Shown in pieces: positions 55,765 to 64,000 of a stretch of 64,000 bases of DNA (the stretch's first letter is position 1; each line of letters opens with the position of its first letter). Origin of the DNA: Eudoraea adriatica DSM 19308 (GTDB taxonomy: Bacteria > Bacteroidota > Bacteroidia > Flavobacteriales > Flavobacteriaceae); NCBI RefSeq assembly GCF_000382125.1, contig NZ_KB907550.1:304103-368102 (forward strand). The letters are read 5' to 3'. The notes under the pieces are model-generated. The model saw nothing but the letters and a program-made list of their open reading frames with translations. It was not told the origin of the DNA and made no database searches. A program made the translations under genes and the position numbers.

Positions 55765-56667
55765 TTATCCGTTTAAGGCTACCACTTCAGATACCTTGTC
55801 TCCCAGCATGTTTTTTAACATGGTTTCAATCCCATTTTTGAGGGTATAGGTCGAAGAAGGACATCCGCTGCATGCTCCCTGGAGAATAACATTTACAATT
55901 TTGCTATCTTCTTCATAAGATTGGAATAGAATATTTCCACCGTCACTGGCAACTGCAGGCTTAACGTATTCTTCCAGAATATTAATAATTTCCATCGAAG
56001 TATTATCCAATGCTTGATTTTTTGTTGGGGCATCAGAAGATGCTGCAGATTTAGCTGCAACTTCTTTGCTCGAGACTACTTCATTTCCGTCTGCAATAAA
56101 ATTTCGGATCATTTCGCGAAGTTCCATGGTAATCTCATCCCAACTTGCAACCTCATATTTTGTAATGGAAACATAATTTTCATCCATAAAAACCTCCTTG
56201 ACATAAGGCAGGTGAAATAACTTTTTGGCCAGATCTGAACCTTTTGCCTCATCAAGATTTTTAAATTCAAAAACAGCCGGAACAATTTTCCTGTTTGCGA
56301 CAAATTTCATTACCGCCGGATTTGGGGTAATTTCCGCATATATGGTTATGGCTACTTTCTTTGTGTCATCTTCTTCATTCACAATTGGTTCCCCGGCATT
56401 TAGGTATTCCACTAATTGTTGTGCAACGTCATCCTTAACCGATGGCCAATCTACTATATCAAAGCGTTCCAGGGCAATAAAATTTCCTGAAATATATACG
56501 GTTTTTATAAATGGGAGGTAAAATAATTGTTGTGCAAGGGGTGAATTCTTCGCGTCATCAATATTCTTGAATTCGAAATTATTTCCATTAGTAAGAAAAT
56601 GATTAGTCTCAAATTTCAAAATAGCCGGATTATTTGTTTCTACTACGGTAATTACGTATTCTTTCAT
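55765..56667 (-). CDS. NifU-like iron-sulfur scaffold with duplicated Nfu N-domain
   Basis: 300 residues from ATG 56667. Two similar N-terminal Nfu/NifU-N domains are visible: the first with FKNIDDAKNSPLAQQLFYLP, the second with FKNLDEAKGSDLAKKLFHLP. A linker then leads to the C-terminal NifU domain with CSGCPSS, the Fe-S binding cysteines. It would act as an Fe-S carrier. ATG 56667 is supported by a -7 element about 12 nt upstream of the leader; an upstream ATG (56736) would add 23 residues that cross this promoter. Confidence 0.9.
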   Translation of the reverse strand: MKEYVITVVETNNPAILKFETNHFLTNGNNFEFKNIDDAKNSPLAQQLFYLPFIKTVYISGNFIALERFDIVDWPSVKDDVAQQLVEYLNAGEPIVNEEDDTKKVAITIYAEITPNPAVMKFVANRKIVPAVFEFKNLDEAKGSDLAKKLFHLPYVKEVFMDENYVSITKYEVASWDEITMELREMIRNFIADGNEVVSSKEVAAKSAASSDAPTKNQALDNTSMEIINILEEYVKPAVASDGGNILFQSYEEDSKIVNVILQGACSGCPSSTYTLKNGIETMLKNMLGDKVSEVVALNG

Positions 56668-56682
56668 CAGTTTTGTTTTTCG

Positions 56683-56690
56683 CAAAAATA
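56683..56690 (-). promoter_or_regulatory. Putative -7 element of the NifU-like gene
   Basis: TATTTTTG on the minus strand, giving a leader of about 12 nt before ATG 56667. Confidence 0.55.
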
Positions 56691-56725
56691 CAACCATTTT
56701 CCCTTCCGGCACATATATAATAATG

Positions 56726-56755
56726 TTGTATTTCATCCGTTATACTTTATATTTG
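56726..56755 (+). promoter_or_regulatory. Promoter of the PorP/SprF gene
   Basis: TTG (56726-56728) and TATATTTG (56748-56755) match the -33/-7 consensus. It is divergent from the NifU-like gene. Confidence 0.65.
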
Positions 56756-56787
56756 ATAAAACCGCTTTATACACGCCCTATTCCTAG

Positions 56788-57783
56788 ATGAGAAAACTCC
56801 TCTTGATTTTGTTAACATATGTAGCTTTTTCCAGCTCTTTGACAGCACAGGAGGGTGTTCCTGTGTATTTTGATTATTTGGCAGATAATTACTATTTGGT
56901 ATTTCCTTCTATGGCGGGCATTAGTGATGGCGGTAAAATAAGGCTTACGGCCAGGAAACAATGGTTTAGTGTGGATGAGGCTCCAAGTTTGCAGACACTT
57001 AGCGCAAACTACAGGATTCCTGAGAGTTCAAGTGGGGTAGGGGTTATTATATTTAACGATGCTAATGGCTATCACTCCCAAACAGGTGCAAAGCTAACAT
57101 ATGCCCATCATTTGCAGCTGGGCCCTGAAATAAGAATCTTAAATCAGTTGTCATTCGGGCTGAGTGCCGGTTTTATACAAAGTAGTCTTGATGAAACTGA
57201 GTTCAGGTCGGTTATCCCGGATCCGATTATTACCGGAGGTAAAAATAGTGTTGGCTATTTTAATATGGACTTGGGGATGTCCTATAACTATATGGAATTC
57301 TATGCAAATTTTGCGGCCCTGAATATTTTGGGTACAGGCCGCGACCTTTATACAGCTATTGAATTTGATAATCTAAGGAGGTATTTAATTAATGCCGGCT
57401 ATGTATTTGGAAAAGGTCTGTGGAAGATTGAACCTTCTGTTCTTTTTCAATTAACAGAATTTACGGAAGAGAAAACCATAGACCTCAATGCTAAGGTTTA
57501 CAGAGAAATGAGTTGGGGTACCCTTTGGGCAGGTCTTTCTTACAGAAGGAGTTTTGACGGAGCTCAGTTCCAGGTTGATGGTACTTTTGGCGAACAGAGA
57601 CTACAGTTGTTTACTCCAATTGTGGGCATAAATTATAACAGATTTATGTTCTCGTATAATTATTCTTATCAATCCGGAGATATTAGATTGGATAATGGTG
57701 GGTTTCACCAGATTACCCTTGGTTATGATTTTGGTCCCACCAGGGAAAACAGATACGACTGTTTTTGTCCAAGTGCAAACTAA
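56788..57783 (+). CDS. PorP/SprF-family type IX secretion outer-membrane protein
   Basis: 331 residues with a signal peptide (about 1-20, ending in LTAQ). The family features are the N-terminal Pro/Tyr-rich segment FDYLADNYYLVFPSMAGI, beta-barrel strands ending in aromatics and GYDFGPTRENR near the C-terminus. PorP/SprF proteins help export or attach specific type IX substrates; they are usually encoded beside a large surface protein, but none is adjacent here. It ends at a terminator shared with the convergent VWA gene. Confidence 0.88.
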   Translation: MRKLLLILLTYVAFSSSLTAQEGVPVYFDYLADNYYLVFPSMAGISDGGKIRLTARKQWFSVDEAPSLQTLSANYRIPESSSGVGVIIFNDANGYHSQTGAKLTYAHHLQLGPEIRILNQLSFGLSAGFIQSSLDETEFRSVIPDPIITGGKNSVGYFNMDLGMSYNYMEFYANFAALNILGTGRDLYTAIEFDNLRRYLINAGYVFGKGLWKIEPSVLFQLTEFTEEKTIDLNAKVYREMSWGTLWAGLSYRRSFDGAQFQVDGTFGEQRLQLFTPIVGINYNRFMFSYNYSYQSGDIRLDNGGFHQITLGYDFGPTRENRYDCFCPSAN

Positions 57784-57787
57784 AAAA

Positions 57788-57821
57788 GGGCTTAACAAGT
57801 ATTTTTGTTAAACCCATTTTT
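57788..57821. terminator. Terminator between the PorP/SprF and VWA genes
   Basis: An 11-bp stem with one mismatch (GGGCTTAACAA/TTGTTAAACCC, 57788-57798 and 57805-57815) is followed by ATTTTT, with an A-run on the other side. Confidence 0.8.
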
Positions 57822-57837
57822 AACAGAGATTGTACTT

Positions 57838-59013
57838 TTATTCCCAAATAAACTTTTTTGAAGCAGCCTGACTTTTTATTGCTTTTAACATTGCGTTTTC
57901 AAGCTCACCCTTTTCCTGTTTGGAATGTTTGCTAATATAATTCTCCCGTTTGGTATTTAGTTCCTTTATTTCCTTTTGAATCCTTTTTCTTTCGGCCTTT
58001 TTCGCACCTATTATCGCAGTTAGTTCTGCTTTCGATTTATCTCTAAGTGCTTTAGGTAATTCTTCTTTCTTTATGGAAGCCACATCAAATTCGTCATCTT
58101 CAGAGGCATCTATCAGATCCCAGTTAGAATTATTATACATTACTGAACTTTTACTAACAGCCCTTTTTACGGCTACGGCTTCTTCCATTTCCATGGCATT
58201 GTCGTCCTGCCTGGATTGTAATTGTAGTTTTGCACTTCCCGCGGCACCATAGGATATATAGGTGCTGTTCAATTTTGAATTTAGTTTAATGATGATGTCA
58301 TCATAGGGCGTATCTATGTGCACAACCCGTTTATTATGATCTATGGCCATATATTCTCCCCCGGTCAGGGTAGCGCCCTTTTTCCAATCTGTGCTAATAC
58401 CCTGCTGATAGTTTCCACAAAATATGGTGTTTACAATGATATCTTTTTCTTTGGCATTGGTGACAGCATCCCTGTAATTAAGTTTTCCCTGAGTAAAAGG
58501 TTCATTTCCTGCGATAAAAATCATTTTTAAATTATCAGGGTTTTTTCCCCAGTCTAACTGACGCAACGAGGTCTGTATAACTTGCCCGCAATATTCCTCC
58601 CCGCCATTTGTGCTGAGTGAAAAAAGCTTTTCGGAAATCTCATCCAGATCGCTGCTGAATCCAATTACCTGCTGAATATAACCTTCTCTTGAAGATAGCG
58701 CGTCATTTCCATATTGGTATAGTGCAATTTGCAGGCCGGGCCTGTGCCCCTTTCCACATTTTGCATAGGAAAATTGATTTACAATATCCCATAGTTGCGC
58801 TTTGGCTTGATTAATTAAACCATCCATGCTATTACTTGTATCAAGCAGAAGCGCAATTTTAACAAGGTTGTTTTCTTTATCTTTTTTGTCAATAAAAAGG
58901 GTTTCCGCCTCGGAGCTATTTTTGTCCTCCATGCTTAACGGGGCATAACCGAAAGCTGTTCCAATAGTCAGACTTATTAATGCAATACTTACTTTATACT
59001 TTAAACTTTTCAT
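57838..59013 (-). CDS. Secreted von Willebrand factor A-domain protein
   Basis: 391 residues. A signal peptide (about 5-24) is followed by a VWA domain (about 52-240) with a complete MIDAS start DTSNS (58-62) and LKMIFIAGNEPF. A low-complexity linker (NAMEMEEAVAVKR) and a C-terminal helical, Lys/Glu-rich coiled-coil-like region (KAERKRIQKEIKELNTKREN) follow. VWA domains bind protein ligands through a metal ion; the partner is unknown. It is divergent from the two-component genes, and a direct repeat with LytTR spacing lies in the shared promoter region. Confidence 0.85.
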   Translation of the reverse strand: MKSLKYKVSIALISLTIGTAFGYAPLSMEDKNSSEAETLFIDKKDKENNLVKIALLLDTSNSMDGLINQAKAQLWDIVNQFSYAKCGKGHRPGLQIALYQYGNDALSSREGYIQQVIGFSSDLDEISEKLFSLSTNGGEEYCGQVIQTSLRQLDWGKNPDNLKMIFIAGNEPFTQGKLNYRDAVTNAKEKDIIVNTIFCGNYQQGISTDWKKGATLTGGEYMAIDHNKRVVHIDTPYDDIIIKLNSKLNSTYISYGAAGSAKLQLQSRQDDNAMEMEEAVAVKRAVSKSSVMYNNSNWDLIDASEDDEFDVASIKKEELPKALRDKSKAELTAIIGAKKAERKRIQKEIKELNTKRENYISKHSKQEKGELENAMLKAIKSQAASKKFIWE

Positions 59014-59080
59014 AATGTAATTTTTTAATTAGAATTAATGCTTAAATGTAGATCTGAACTTTTTCTGAAAAAACAGGGAA

Positions 59081-59110
59081 TGAGTGAAGTGAACCTCTCA
59101 CTGAGTGAAA
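59081..59110. promoter_or_regulatory. Direct repeat with LytTR-type spacing
   Basis: TGAGTGAA occurs at 59081-59088 and 59102-59109, exactly 21 bp apart, the spacing expected for two LytTR-domain binding half-sites on one DNA face. It lies between the VWA gene and the histidine kinase/LytTR operon. An 11-bp palindrome (TCACTGAGTGA, 59098-59108) overlaps the second copy. Confidence 0.4.
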
Positions 59111-59216
59111 CGGCACAATGATTGTGTAAAGTCTGTTATTCGGCGATAAACAGACCGTAATTTGATTTAGGCGTATTTTTTAAACCCGCTAAAATCAAGT
59201 AAGTTTATCCGTATAA

Positions 59217-61169
59217 ATGCAAATTATGCAAAAGCGTAGCGCCCTGTTTCTAGTCTTTTATCTTGTGCTTTTTGCCGGCTTCCCACAGGCTCAGAAAAGA
59301 GCTGAAGATACCGATGAAAATACTTATCAGGTGTATTTGGATTCCGCAAAATTTCATAAGAAAACCAATATTGCAAAAAGTATAGATTTCATTGCACAGG
59401 CTATAAGCAGTCTTGGTAAAAACCCTGATAAAAAGGAACTCGGCCTGGCGTTAACAAATCTTGGGGAGGTCTATCAATATCACAGGCAATATGATTTGGC
59501 CATTTCCAATTTTAAGGACGCTCAGGAAGCCAATAAAACCTTTGCGACAGCTTTGTTGCTGGGGAATGCATATATCCAAACCAGGGATTATAGTAATGCT
59601 GCGGCAGAGCTCCATCCTCTGGAAGAGGTAAGGGGCGTGGTGCCCTATCAAAAAATTGAGTTGTATGAATCATTGGGCGATGTTTATAGGGGATTGGGTG
59701 AATCTCAAAAGGCTATAGCCTATTATCAGGAAGGTTTAAAAGTTGCCAATAAAAATCAGGTCAGCCCAAAAATTCCCGATTTAAATTCTAAGATCGCGGA
59801 TGCCTATGCCCAGGATAACAGAATGGAAGAAGCCGAAAGTTATTATGGCAGTTCATTGGAACTTTCAAGTCAACAGGCACCCCAACGAGCTATTCAGGAA
59901 AAAGAAAAAGTCGCGGATTTTTACAACAAGACAAATCAGTATGACGATGAAATTAAGTTAAGGAAAAAGAGTCTTAATGAAATACAGTCGCTTCCCAGGG
60001 CTGGTGCAAAATCGGCCAGATCGCCTATAAAACCCGATTCTATTACTGCACAAAGTATTAATTACAAGATTGCCAATGCCTATGTTGCCCAGGATAAATA
60101 TGATGAGGCCATACCTTATTTAGAGAAGAGTATTAAGGAAGCTGATAGTGAAAACGACCTTGTTGTTCAAAAAGATGCCACGCGCAAACTTTCTGAAGTT
60201 TACAGGGATAAGGGTAATTTTTCAAAAGCCTTTGAAACTTATCAGAAGTATGTTGCAATTGTAGATACACTTTATCTCAGAAAAGAACAGGAGATTTCCC
60301 GGGCTTCGGAATTGAGCAGAGAAATTGCCACCGGGCAAAGCAGGATCGCAGGCCTGGAAAAAGAGAGGGAACTTTCACAGAGTAAGTACAATCTGGCTTT
60401 GACAGAACAGCAGCTAGCCCTTGAAAGCAATAAAAGGCAAAAGTGGATAATTTATTCGCTTGTATTTGGGATCTTGCTAACCGCCCTGGCCGCCTACTTT
60501 TTTTACAGGAGTAACAAGCAACAGCAGCTTGCCAATAACTTGTTGGCGTTAAAGTCATTGCGCTCTCAAATGAATCCGCACTTTATCTTTAACGCCCTGA
60601 ATTCTGTTAACAATTATATTGCAAAAAATGATGAACGCAGTGCTAATCGTTATTTAAGTGAGTTCTCTACCTTAATGCGGGCTGTGCTTGAAAATTCTGA
60701 AGAAGATTTTATTTCCCTTTCAAGGGAATTGGAACTAATTGAACTATATGTGAAATTAGAACATTCTCGTTTTACGGAGAAGTTTGATTATACGATAAAT
60801 ATAGATAAGCAAATTGATGCAGAGGCCTTTCAGATACCACCTATGCTTCTTCAGCCTTATATAGAAAATGCAATTTGGCACGGACTTCGATATAAAGAGG
60901 AGAAGGGGGCCTTAAGTATTGAAATCATACAAAAAGAGACAGATCTCATTGAAATCCGAATTACCGACAATGGAATAGGGAGAAAAAAGTCAAAGGAGTT
61001 AAAGACAAAAAATCAGAAAACCCAAAATTCCAGGGGGATGCAAAACATCAAAAAACGGGTTGCTATTCTTAATACAATGTATAAGGACCAAGTATCTGTT
61101 TCTGTAAAAGACTTAAATGAAGATGCTTCAGGCACTCAGGTAATTTTAACCTTAAGAAAGGTAGTATGA
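59217..61169 (+). CDS. TPR-containing sensor histidine kinase (LytS/YehU type)
   Basis: 650 residues. After a signal peptide (about 6-23) come about seven tetratricopeptide repeats (about 30-370), a short coiled coil, one transmembrane helix (about 418-438) and a His_kinase domain of the LytS type. The H-box RSQMNPHFIFNALNSVNNYI has H455 as the phosphorylated residue, and ITDNGIGRKKS is the N/G box of the HATPase domain. The periplasmic TPR part probably senses a protein or peptide. The ATG at 59217 is used; one at 59226 is possible. It overlaps its regulator by 4 bp. Confidence 0.9.
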   Translation: MQIMQKRSALFLVFYLVLFAGFPQAQKRAEDTDENTYQVYLDSAKFHKKTNIAKSIDFIAQAISSLGKNPDKKELGLALTNLGEVYQYHRQYDLAISNFKDAQEANKTFATALLLGNAYIQTRDYSNAAAELHPLEEVRGVVPYQKIELYESLGDVYRGLGESQKAIAYYQEGLKVANKNQVSPKIPDLNSKIADAYAQDNRMEEAESYYGSSLELSSQQAPQRAIQEKEKVADFYNKTNQYDDEIKLRKKSLNEIQSLPRAGAKSARSPIKPDSITAQSINYKIANAYVAQDKYDEAIPYLEKSIKEADSENDLVVQKDATRKLSEVYRDKGNFSKAFETYQKYVAIVDTLYLRKEQEISRASELSREIATGQSRIAGLEKERELSQSKYNLALTEQQLALESNKRQKWIIYSLVFGILLTALAAYFFYRSNKQQQLANNLLALKSLRSQMNPHFIFNALNSVNNYIAKNDERSANRYLSEFSTLMRAVLENSEEDFISLSRELELIELYVKLEHSRFTEKFDYTINIDKQIDAEAFQIPPMLLQPYIENAIWHGLRYKEEKGALSIEIIQKETDLIEIRITDNGIGRKKSKELKTKNQKTQNSRGMQNIKKRVAILNTMYKDQVSVSVKDLNEDASGTQVILTLRKVV

Positions 61170-61897
61170 AACTAAAGGCAGTTATTGTTGAAGACGAAAG
61201 CAGTAGCAGGGAAATATTACGCAATTACCTCGCAAAATATTGTAAAACCGTTGATGTCCTTGGCGAGGCAGCAAGTGTTAAGGAGGCGATTAAAATTCTG
61301 GCACAAACCAAGCCCGATCTTGTTTTCCTGGATGTAGAAATGCCTTTTGGAAATGCATTTGATTTACTGGATCAATTACCGGACAGGTCTTTCGAAACTG
61401 TTTTTGTAACCGCTTACAATTCTTATGCTTTGGAAGCATTAAACAATCATGCCGCTTATTATTTAATGAAGCCAATAAATATTGATGAACTCATTAAGGC
61501 AGTCTCTTATGTGACCGAAATAAAAGAAAAGGAGAATATCCTGGAGGATCGGATTCTAAAGTCAAAAATGAATAGTGCTGAAGGTAAAATTACCTTACCC
61601 CAGCAAGATGGTTTTCAGGTTTTAAATGTTTCTGATATCCTTTATTGCAAGGCAGATGATAATTACACTGAAATTTATCTGGAAAACAAAAAATTACTGG
61701 TAAGCAAGACATTGAAATACTTCGAAGAGGCTCTTGCAGATTATGCTTTTGCCAGAATCCATAAGTCCTACCTTGTCAATGTAAATGAAGTAATAAAATA
61801 TAGAAAAGGAAAAGGGGGAAGTGTAATTGTGTCCAATGGGAAAGAATTATTGGTTTCTGCTTCTAAAAAGCGACAATTATTATCGTATTTTGAATAA
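61166..61897 (+). CDS. LytTR-family response regulator
   Basis: 243 residues. The receiver domain has the acidic pocket (VEDE, 8-11), the phosphoacceptor D56 in VFLDVEMP, Thr in FVTAYN and Lys in LMKPIN. A LytTR DNA-binding domain (about 145-240) follows, with QVLNVSDILYCKADDNYTEI and FARIHKSYLVNV. It is translated by a 4-bp overlap with the kinase gene, so the pair is a genuine two-component system. Confidence 0.95.
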   Translation: MKLKAVIVEDESSSREILRNYLAKYCKTVDVLGEAASVKEAIKILAQTKPDLVFLDVEMPFGNAFDLLDQLPDRSFETVFVTAYNSYALEALNNHAAYYLMKPINIDELIKAVSYVTEIKEKENILEDRILKSKMNSAEGKITLPQQDGFQVLNVSDILYCKADDNYTEIYLENKKLLVSKTLKYFEEALADYAFARIHKSYLVNVNEVIKYRKGKGGSVIVSNGKELLVSASKKRQLLSYFE

Positions 61898-61939
61898 CTT
61901 TCGGGAACTTTAACCAAAACCTGAAGATTACGAATAGTT

Positions 61940-62455
61940 ATGATCATTAAGACAGTTAACGGGAAGACGCCACAGATAGGTGAAGATTGTTTTATAGCTG
62001 AAAATGCTACCATCGTTGGAGAAGTTTCCATGGGTGACCAGTGTAGTATTTGGTTTAATGCTGTAGTAAGGGGTGATGTGAATTACATCACTATGGGGAA
62101 TAAAGTTAATGTACAGGATGGAGCGGTTATTCACGGCACCTATCAAAAATCGGCAACGACAATCGGCAACAATGTATCTATAGGGCATAATGCCCTGGTG
62201 CATGGCTGCACGATAAAGGATAATGTTTTAATAGGGATGGGGAGCATAATAATGGACAATTGTGTGGTGGAAAGCAACAGTATTATTGCTGCTGGCGCAG
62301 TTCTGACGGCAGGAACCCATGTTCCTGAGGGATCTGTTTTTGCAGGAATGCCCGCTAAAAAGATTAAAGATATCAGTGTGGAATTAAGTTCGGGGGAAAT
62401 AGACAGGATTGCAAATAATTATGTAAAATATTCAGGTTGGTTTAAAGAAGATTAG
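61940..62455 (+). CDS. Gamma-carbonic anhydrase family hexapeptide protein
   Basis: 171 residues of left-handed beta-helix repeats. The putative zinc His are in GAVIHGTY and in IGHNALVHGC, spaced as in gamma-class carbonic anhydrases such as Cam and YrdA. CO2 hydration is likely but untested for this subgroup. It stands between the regulator and fabD and is probably transcribed on its own. Confidence 0.88.
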   Translation: MIIKTVNGKTPQIGEDCFIAENATIVGEVSMGDQCSIWFNAVVRGDVNYITMGNKVNVQDGAVIHGTYQKSATTIGNNVSIGHNALVHGCTIKDNVLIGMGSIIMDNCVVESNSIIAAGAVLTAGTHVPEGSVFAGMPAKKIKDISVELSSGEIDRIANNYVKYSGWFKED

Positions 62456-62476
62456 CTTTTAGAATGCTTTTATGCT

Positions 62477-62484
62477 TATTTTTA
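62477..62484 (+). promoter_or_regulatory. Possible -7 element of fabD
   Basis: TATTTTTA differs from TAnnTTTG in the last base. It lies about 22 nt before the ATG at 62507. Confidence 0.3.
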
Positions 62485-62506
62485 CCTAACCAAAAAAGAG
62501 ATTAAA

Positions 62507-63391
62507 ATGAATGCATTTATTTTTCCCGGACAAGGGGCACAGTTTTCAGGAATGGGACTCGATATGTATGAAAAATCCAGCCTGGCTCAGGAAATGTTTG
62601 AAAAAGCAAATGACATACTTGGATTCAGTATTACAGACATCATGTTCCAGGGTTCCGCTGAGGACTTAAAACAAACAAAAGTTACACAGCCTGCCATTTT
62701 CTTACACTCTGTAATTTTAGGAAAAATGATGGGAAAAGATTTTAAGCCGGATATGGTTGCGGGGCATTCATTGGGTGAATTTTCTGCTTTGGTATCAAAT
62801 GGCACATTAAGTTTTGAAGATGGTTTATCATTGGTCTCACAAAGGGCAATAGCAATGCAAAAAGCCTGCGAACTTGTTCCGGGTACCATGGCTGCTGTTA
62901 TAAGGCTTGAAGATGCAGAGGTTGAGCGGATTTGTGAAGCTACGGAGGGTATTGTTGTTCCTGCGAACTACAATTGTCCCGGGCAATTGGTGATTTCAGG
63001 TGAAGTAGATGCTATAAATCGTGCTTGTGAAGCATTAAAAGAGGCCGGGGCAAGACGGGCCATGGTATTACCCGTGGGCGGGGCATTTCATTCACCTCTT
63101 ATGGAGCCTGCAAGGGAAGAATTAGCAGCGGCAATTGAGAATACAAATTTCAGCAAACCTACTTGCCCAATTTATCAGAATGTCACTACTACAGCCGTAA
63201 CAAATGCGGATGAAATTAAGCAAAACCTTATTGCACAACTTACAAGTCCTGTGAAGTGGACACAAAGTGTAAAGCAGATGGTTGCCGATGGTGCAACCTT
63301 ATTTACGGAAGTAGGTCCGGGCAAGGTGCTGCAGGGGTTGGTTAAAAAGATTGAGCCCTCTGTAGAAGCCGTTTCGGCAGTAATAACTTAG
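62507..63391 (+). CDS. fabD: Malonyl-CoA:ACP transacylase
   Basis: 294 residues. The nucleophile motif GHSLGEF (S88), the catalytic His in GGAFHSPL (H195), the GQGAQ oxyanion motif near the N-terminus and QNVTTTAVTNADEIKQNL near the end are all present. FabD loads malonate onto acyl carrier protein for fatty acid synthesis. No other fab genes are in the window. Confidence 0.97.
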   Translation: MNAFIFPGQGAQFSGMGLDMYEKSSLAQEMFEKANDILGFSITDIMFQGSAEDLKQTKVTQPAIFLHSVILGKMMGKDFKPDMVAGHSLGEFSALVSNGTLSFEDGLSLVSQRAIAMQKACELVPGTMAAVIRLEDAEVERICEATEGIVVPANYNCPGQLVISGEVDAINRACEALKEAGARRAMVLPVGGAFHSPLMEPAREELAAAIENTNFSKPTCPIYQNVTTTAVTNADEIKQNLIAQLTSPVKWTQSVKQMVADGATLFTEVGPGKVLQGLVKKIEPSVEAVSAVIT

Positions 63392-63528
63392 GGAAATTAT
63401 TCATGGTTTTTGCAGTTCAACCGAAAAAGTCAGTTTTAACCCCTTTTATTAGTAAGAGCCCTACATTTTTAGTAATATTGGTTCCCTATTTTACCTAACC
63501 TGCATAAACTGCTATGGTTTGAATTTTT

Positions 63529-64000
63529 ATGAATTCAATGATTACAATTATGGGTGTAAACCTTAGAAATATATTATTAGTAAAGGATATTCAGGCTCTG
63601 ATTTTAAAAAAGCTACCTTTTGTTGGCTTGTTTTTGCTAATGGTGACCAATACATATGGGCAGGAAGCCACTATTTTAGCCACGGATGCGGCAGCAGCAG
63701 AAAGTCCTTTGAATACCGGCACTTTTACAGTCACTTTGGATACACCAAATACATCTGGCGGTAATCTTGCAATTAGCTATGCGGTTACCGGAAGTGCTAC
63801 AAGTGGCTCAGATTATACGCCTTTAACAGGAACGGTAAATATAGCGAACAATGCATCTAGTGGCACGATAACGGTAACACCAATCAATGATGCGGCAGTA
63901 GAGGGACCTGAGACGGTGATAGTCACTTTGTCAAATGATGCAGGTTATACGGTAGGTACTCCTAACAATGCAACAGTTACAATCACCAGTGAAGATGTAG
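63529..64000 (+). CDS. Secreted Calx-beta-domain protein (3'-truncated by window edge)
   Basis: The frame is open from ATG 63529 (others in frame at 63538 and 63550) to the window end without a stop. A signal peptide, with the hydrophobic stretch KKLPFVGLFLLMVTNTYGQ, is followed by a Calx-beta repeat: AISYAVTGSATSGSDYTPL, then GTITVTPINDAAVEGPETVI, and an end VTITSEDV that looks like the next repeat. Such proteins are large secreted or surface adhesin-like proteins in Flavobacteria, often exported by type IX secretion with a C-terminal domain that is not visible here. The last base completes only part of a codon. Confidence 0.85.
   Translation, partial: MNSMITIMGVNLRNILLVKDIQALILKKLPFVGLFLLMVTNTYGQEATILATDAAAAESPLNTGTFTVTLDTPNTSGGNLAISYAVTGSATSGSDYTPLTGTVNIANNASSGTITVTPINDAAVEGPETVIVTLSNDAGYTVGTPNNATVTITSEDV

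Overview
The window looks like chromosomal DNA of a member of Bacteroidota, family Flavobacteriaceae. The evidence is a complete alternative complex III (ACIII) operon feeding a cytochrome oxidase, the gliding/type IX secretion protein SprA, a PorP/SprF-family protein, a malic enzyme fused to a phosphotransacetylase-like domain, and Bacteroidota promoters (TAnnTTTG, often with TTG/TTTG about 25 bp upstream) instead of clear Shine-Dalgarno sites. No rRNA, tRNA, prophage, insertion sequence or CRISPR was seen.

Layout. 1-2141: 3' part of infB. 2226-2603: small SPOR-domain protein. 2839-14512: respiratory operon actABCDEF-coxB-coxA, closed by a terminator. 14657-15481: secreted GIN-domain protein. 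15556-17160: pckA on the minus strand. 17360-21519: ruvB, then a 48-bp tandem repeat array with a GIY-YIG nuclease gene, a cytochrome P450 and queG. 21671-25488: MFS transporter and maeB. 25519-34994: ruvA, sprA, gcvH, a VanZ-like gene and tonB. 35062-35970: secreted metallo-beta-lactamase-fold protein (minus). 36112-41329: heme O synthase, two subunit III genes, subunit IV, and SCO/DUF420-type assembly genes, so this is the second half of the oxidase system. 41439-50956: a duplicated ABC efflux cluster (four permeases, two adaptors, one ATPase, one TolC). 51031-56667: tsaB, a hypothetical protein, an MscS channel, a DUF255 thioredoxin-like lipoprotein and a NifU-like scaffold. 56788-61897: PorP/SprF protein, von Willebrand A protein, and a LytS/LytTR-type two-component pair. 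61940-63391: gamma-carbonic anhydrase-like protein and fabD. 63529-64000: start of a secreted Calx-beta protein that runs off the window.

How it fits together. ACIII oxidises quinol and passes electrons through c-type hemes to the oxidase made by coxB/coxA plus the subunits at 37-39 kb. ctaB supplies heme O, and SCO and neighbours probably assemble the copper centres. SprA and the PorP/SprF protein belong to type IX secretion and gliding, which may export the Calx-beta protein.

The most unusual element is at 18396-19070. Seven direct copies of a 25-bp motif sit at exactly 48-bp spacing in front of a small GIY-YIG nuclease gene, and an inverted copy follows directly after its stop codon. This resembles a REP-like repeat family with a linked nuclease. 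Other points worth a look are a helix-hairpin-helix tail on ActC, a cysteine-free SCO-like protein beside SCO, the tandem ABC modules sharing one ATPase, several putative leaderless promoters, and a direct repeat with LytTR-like spacing near the two-component genes.
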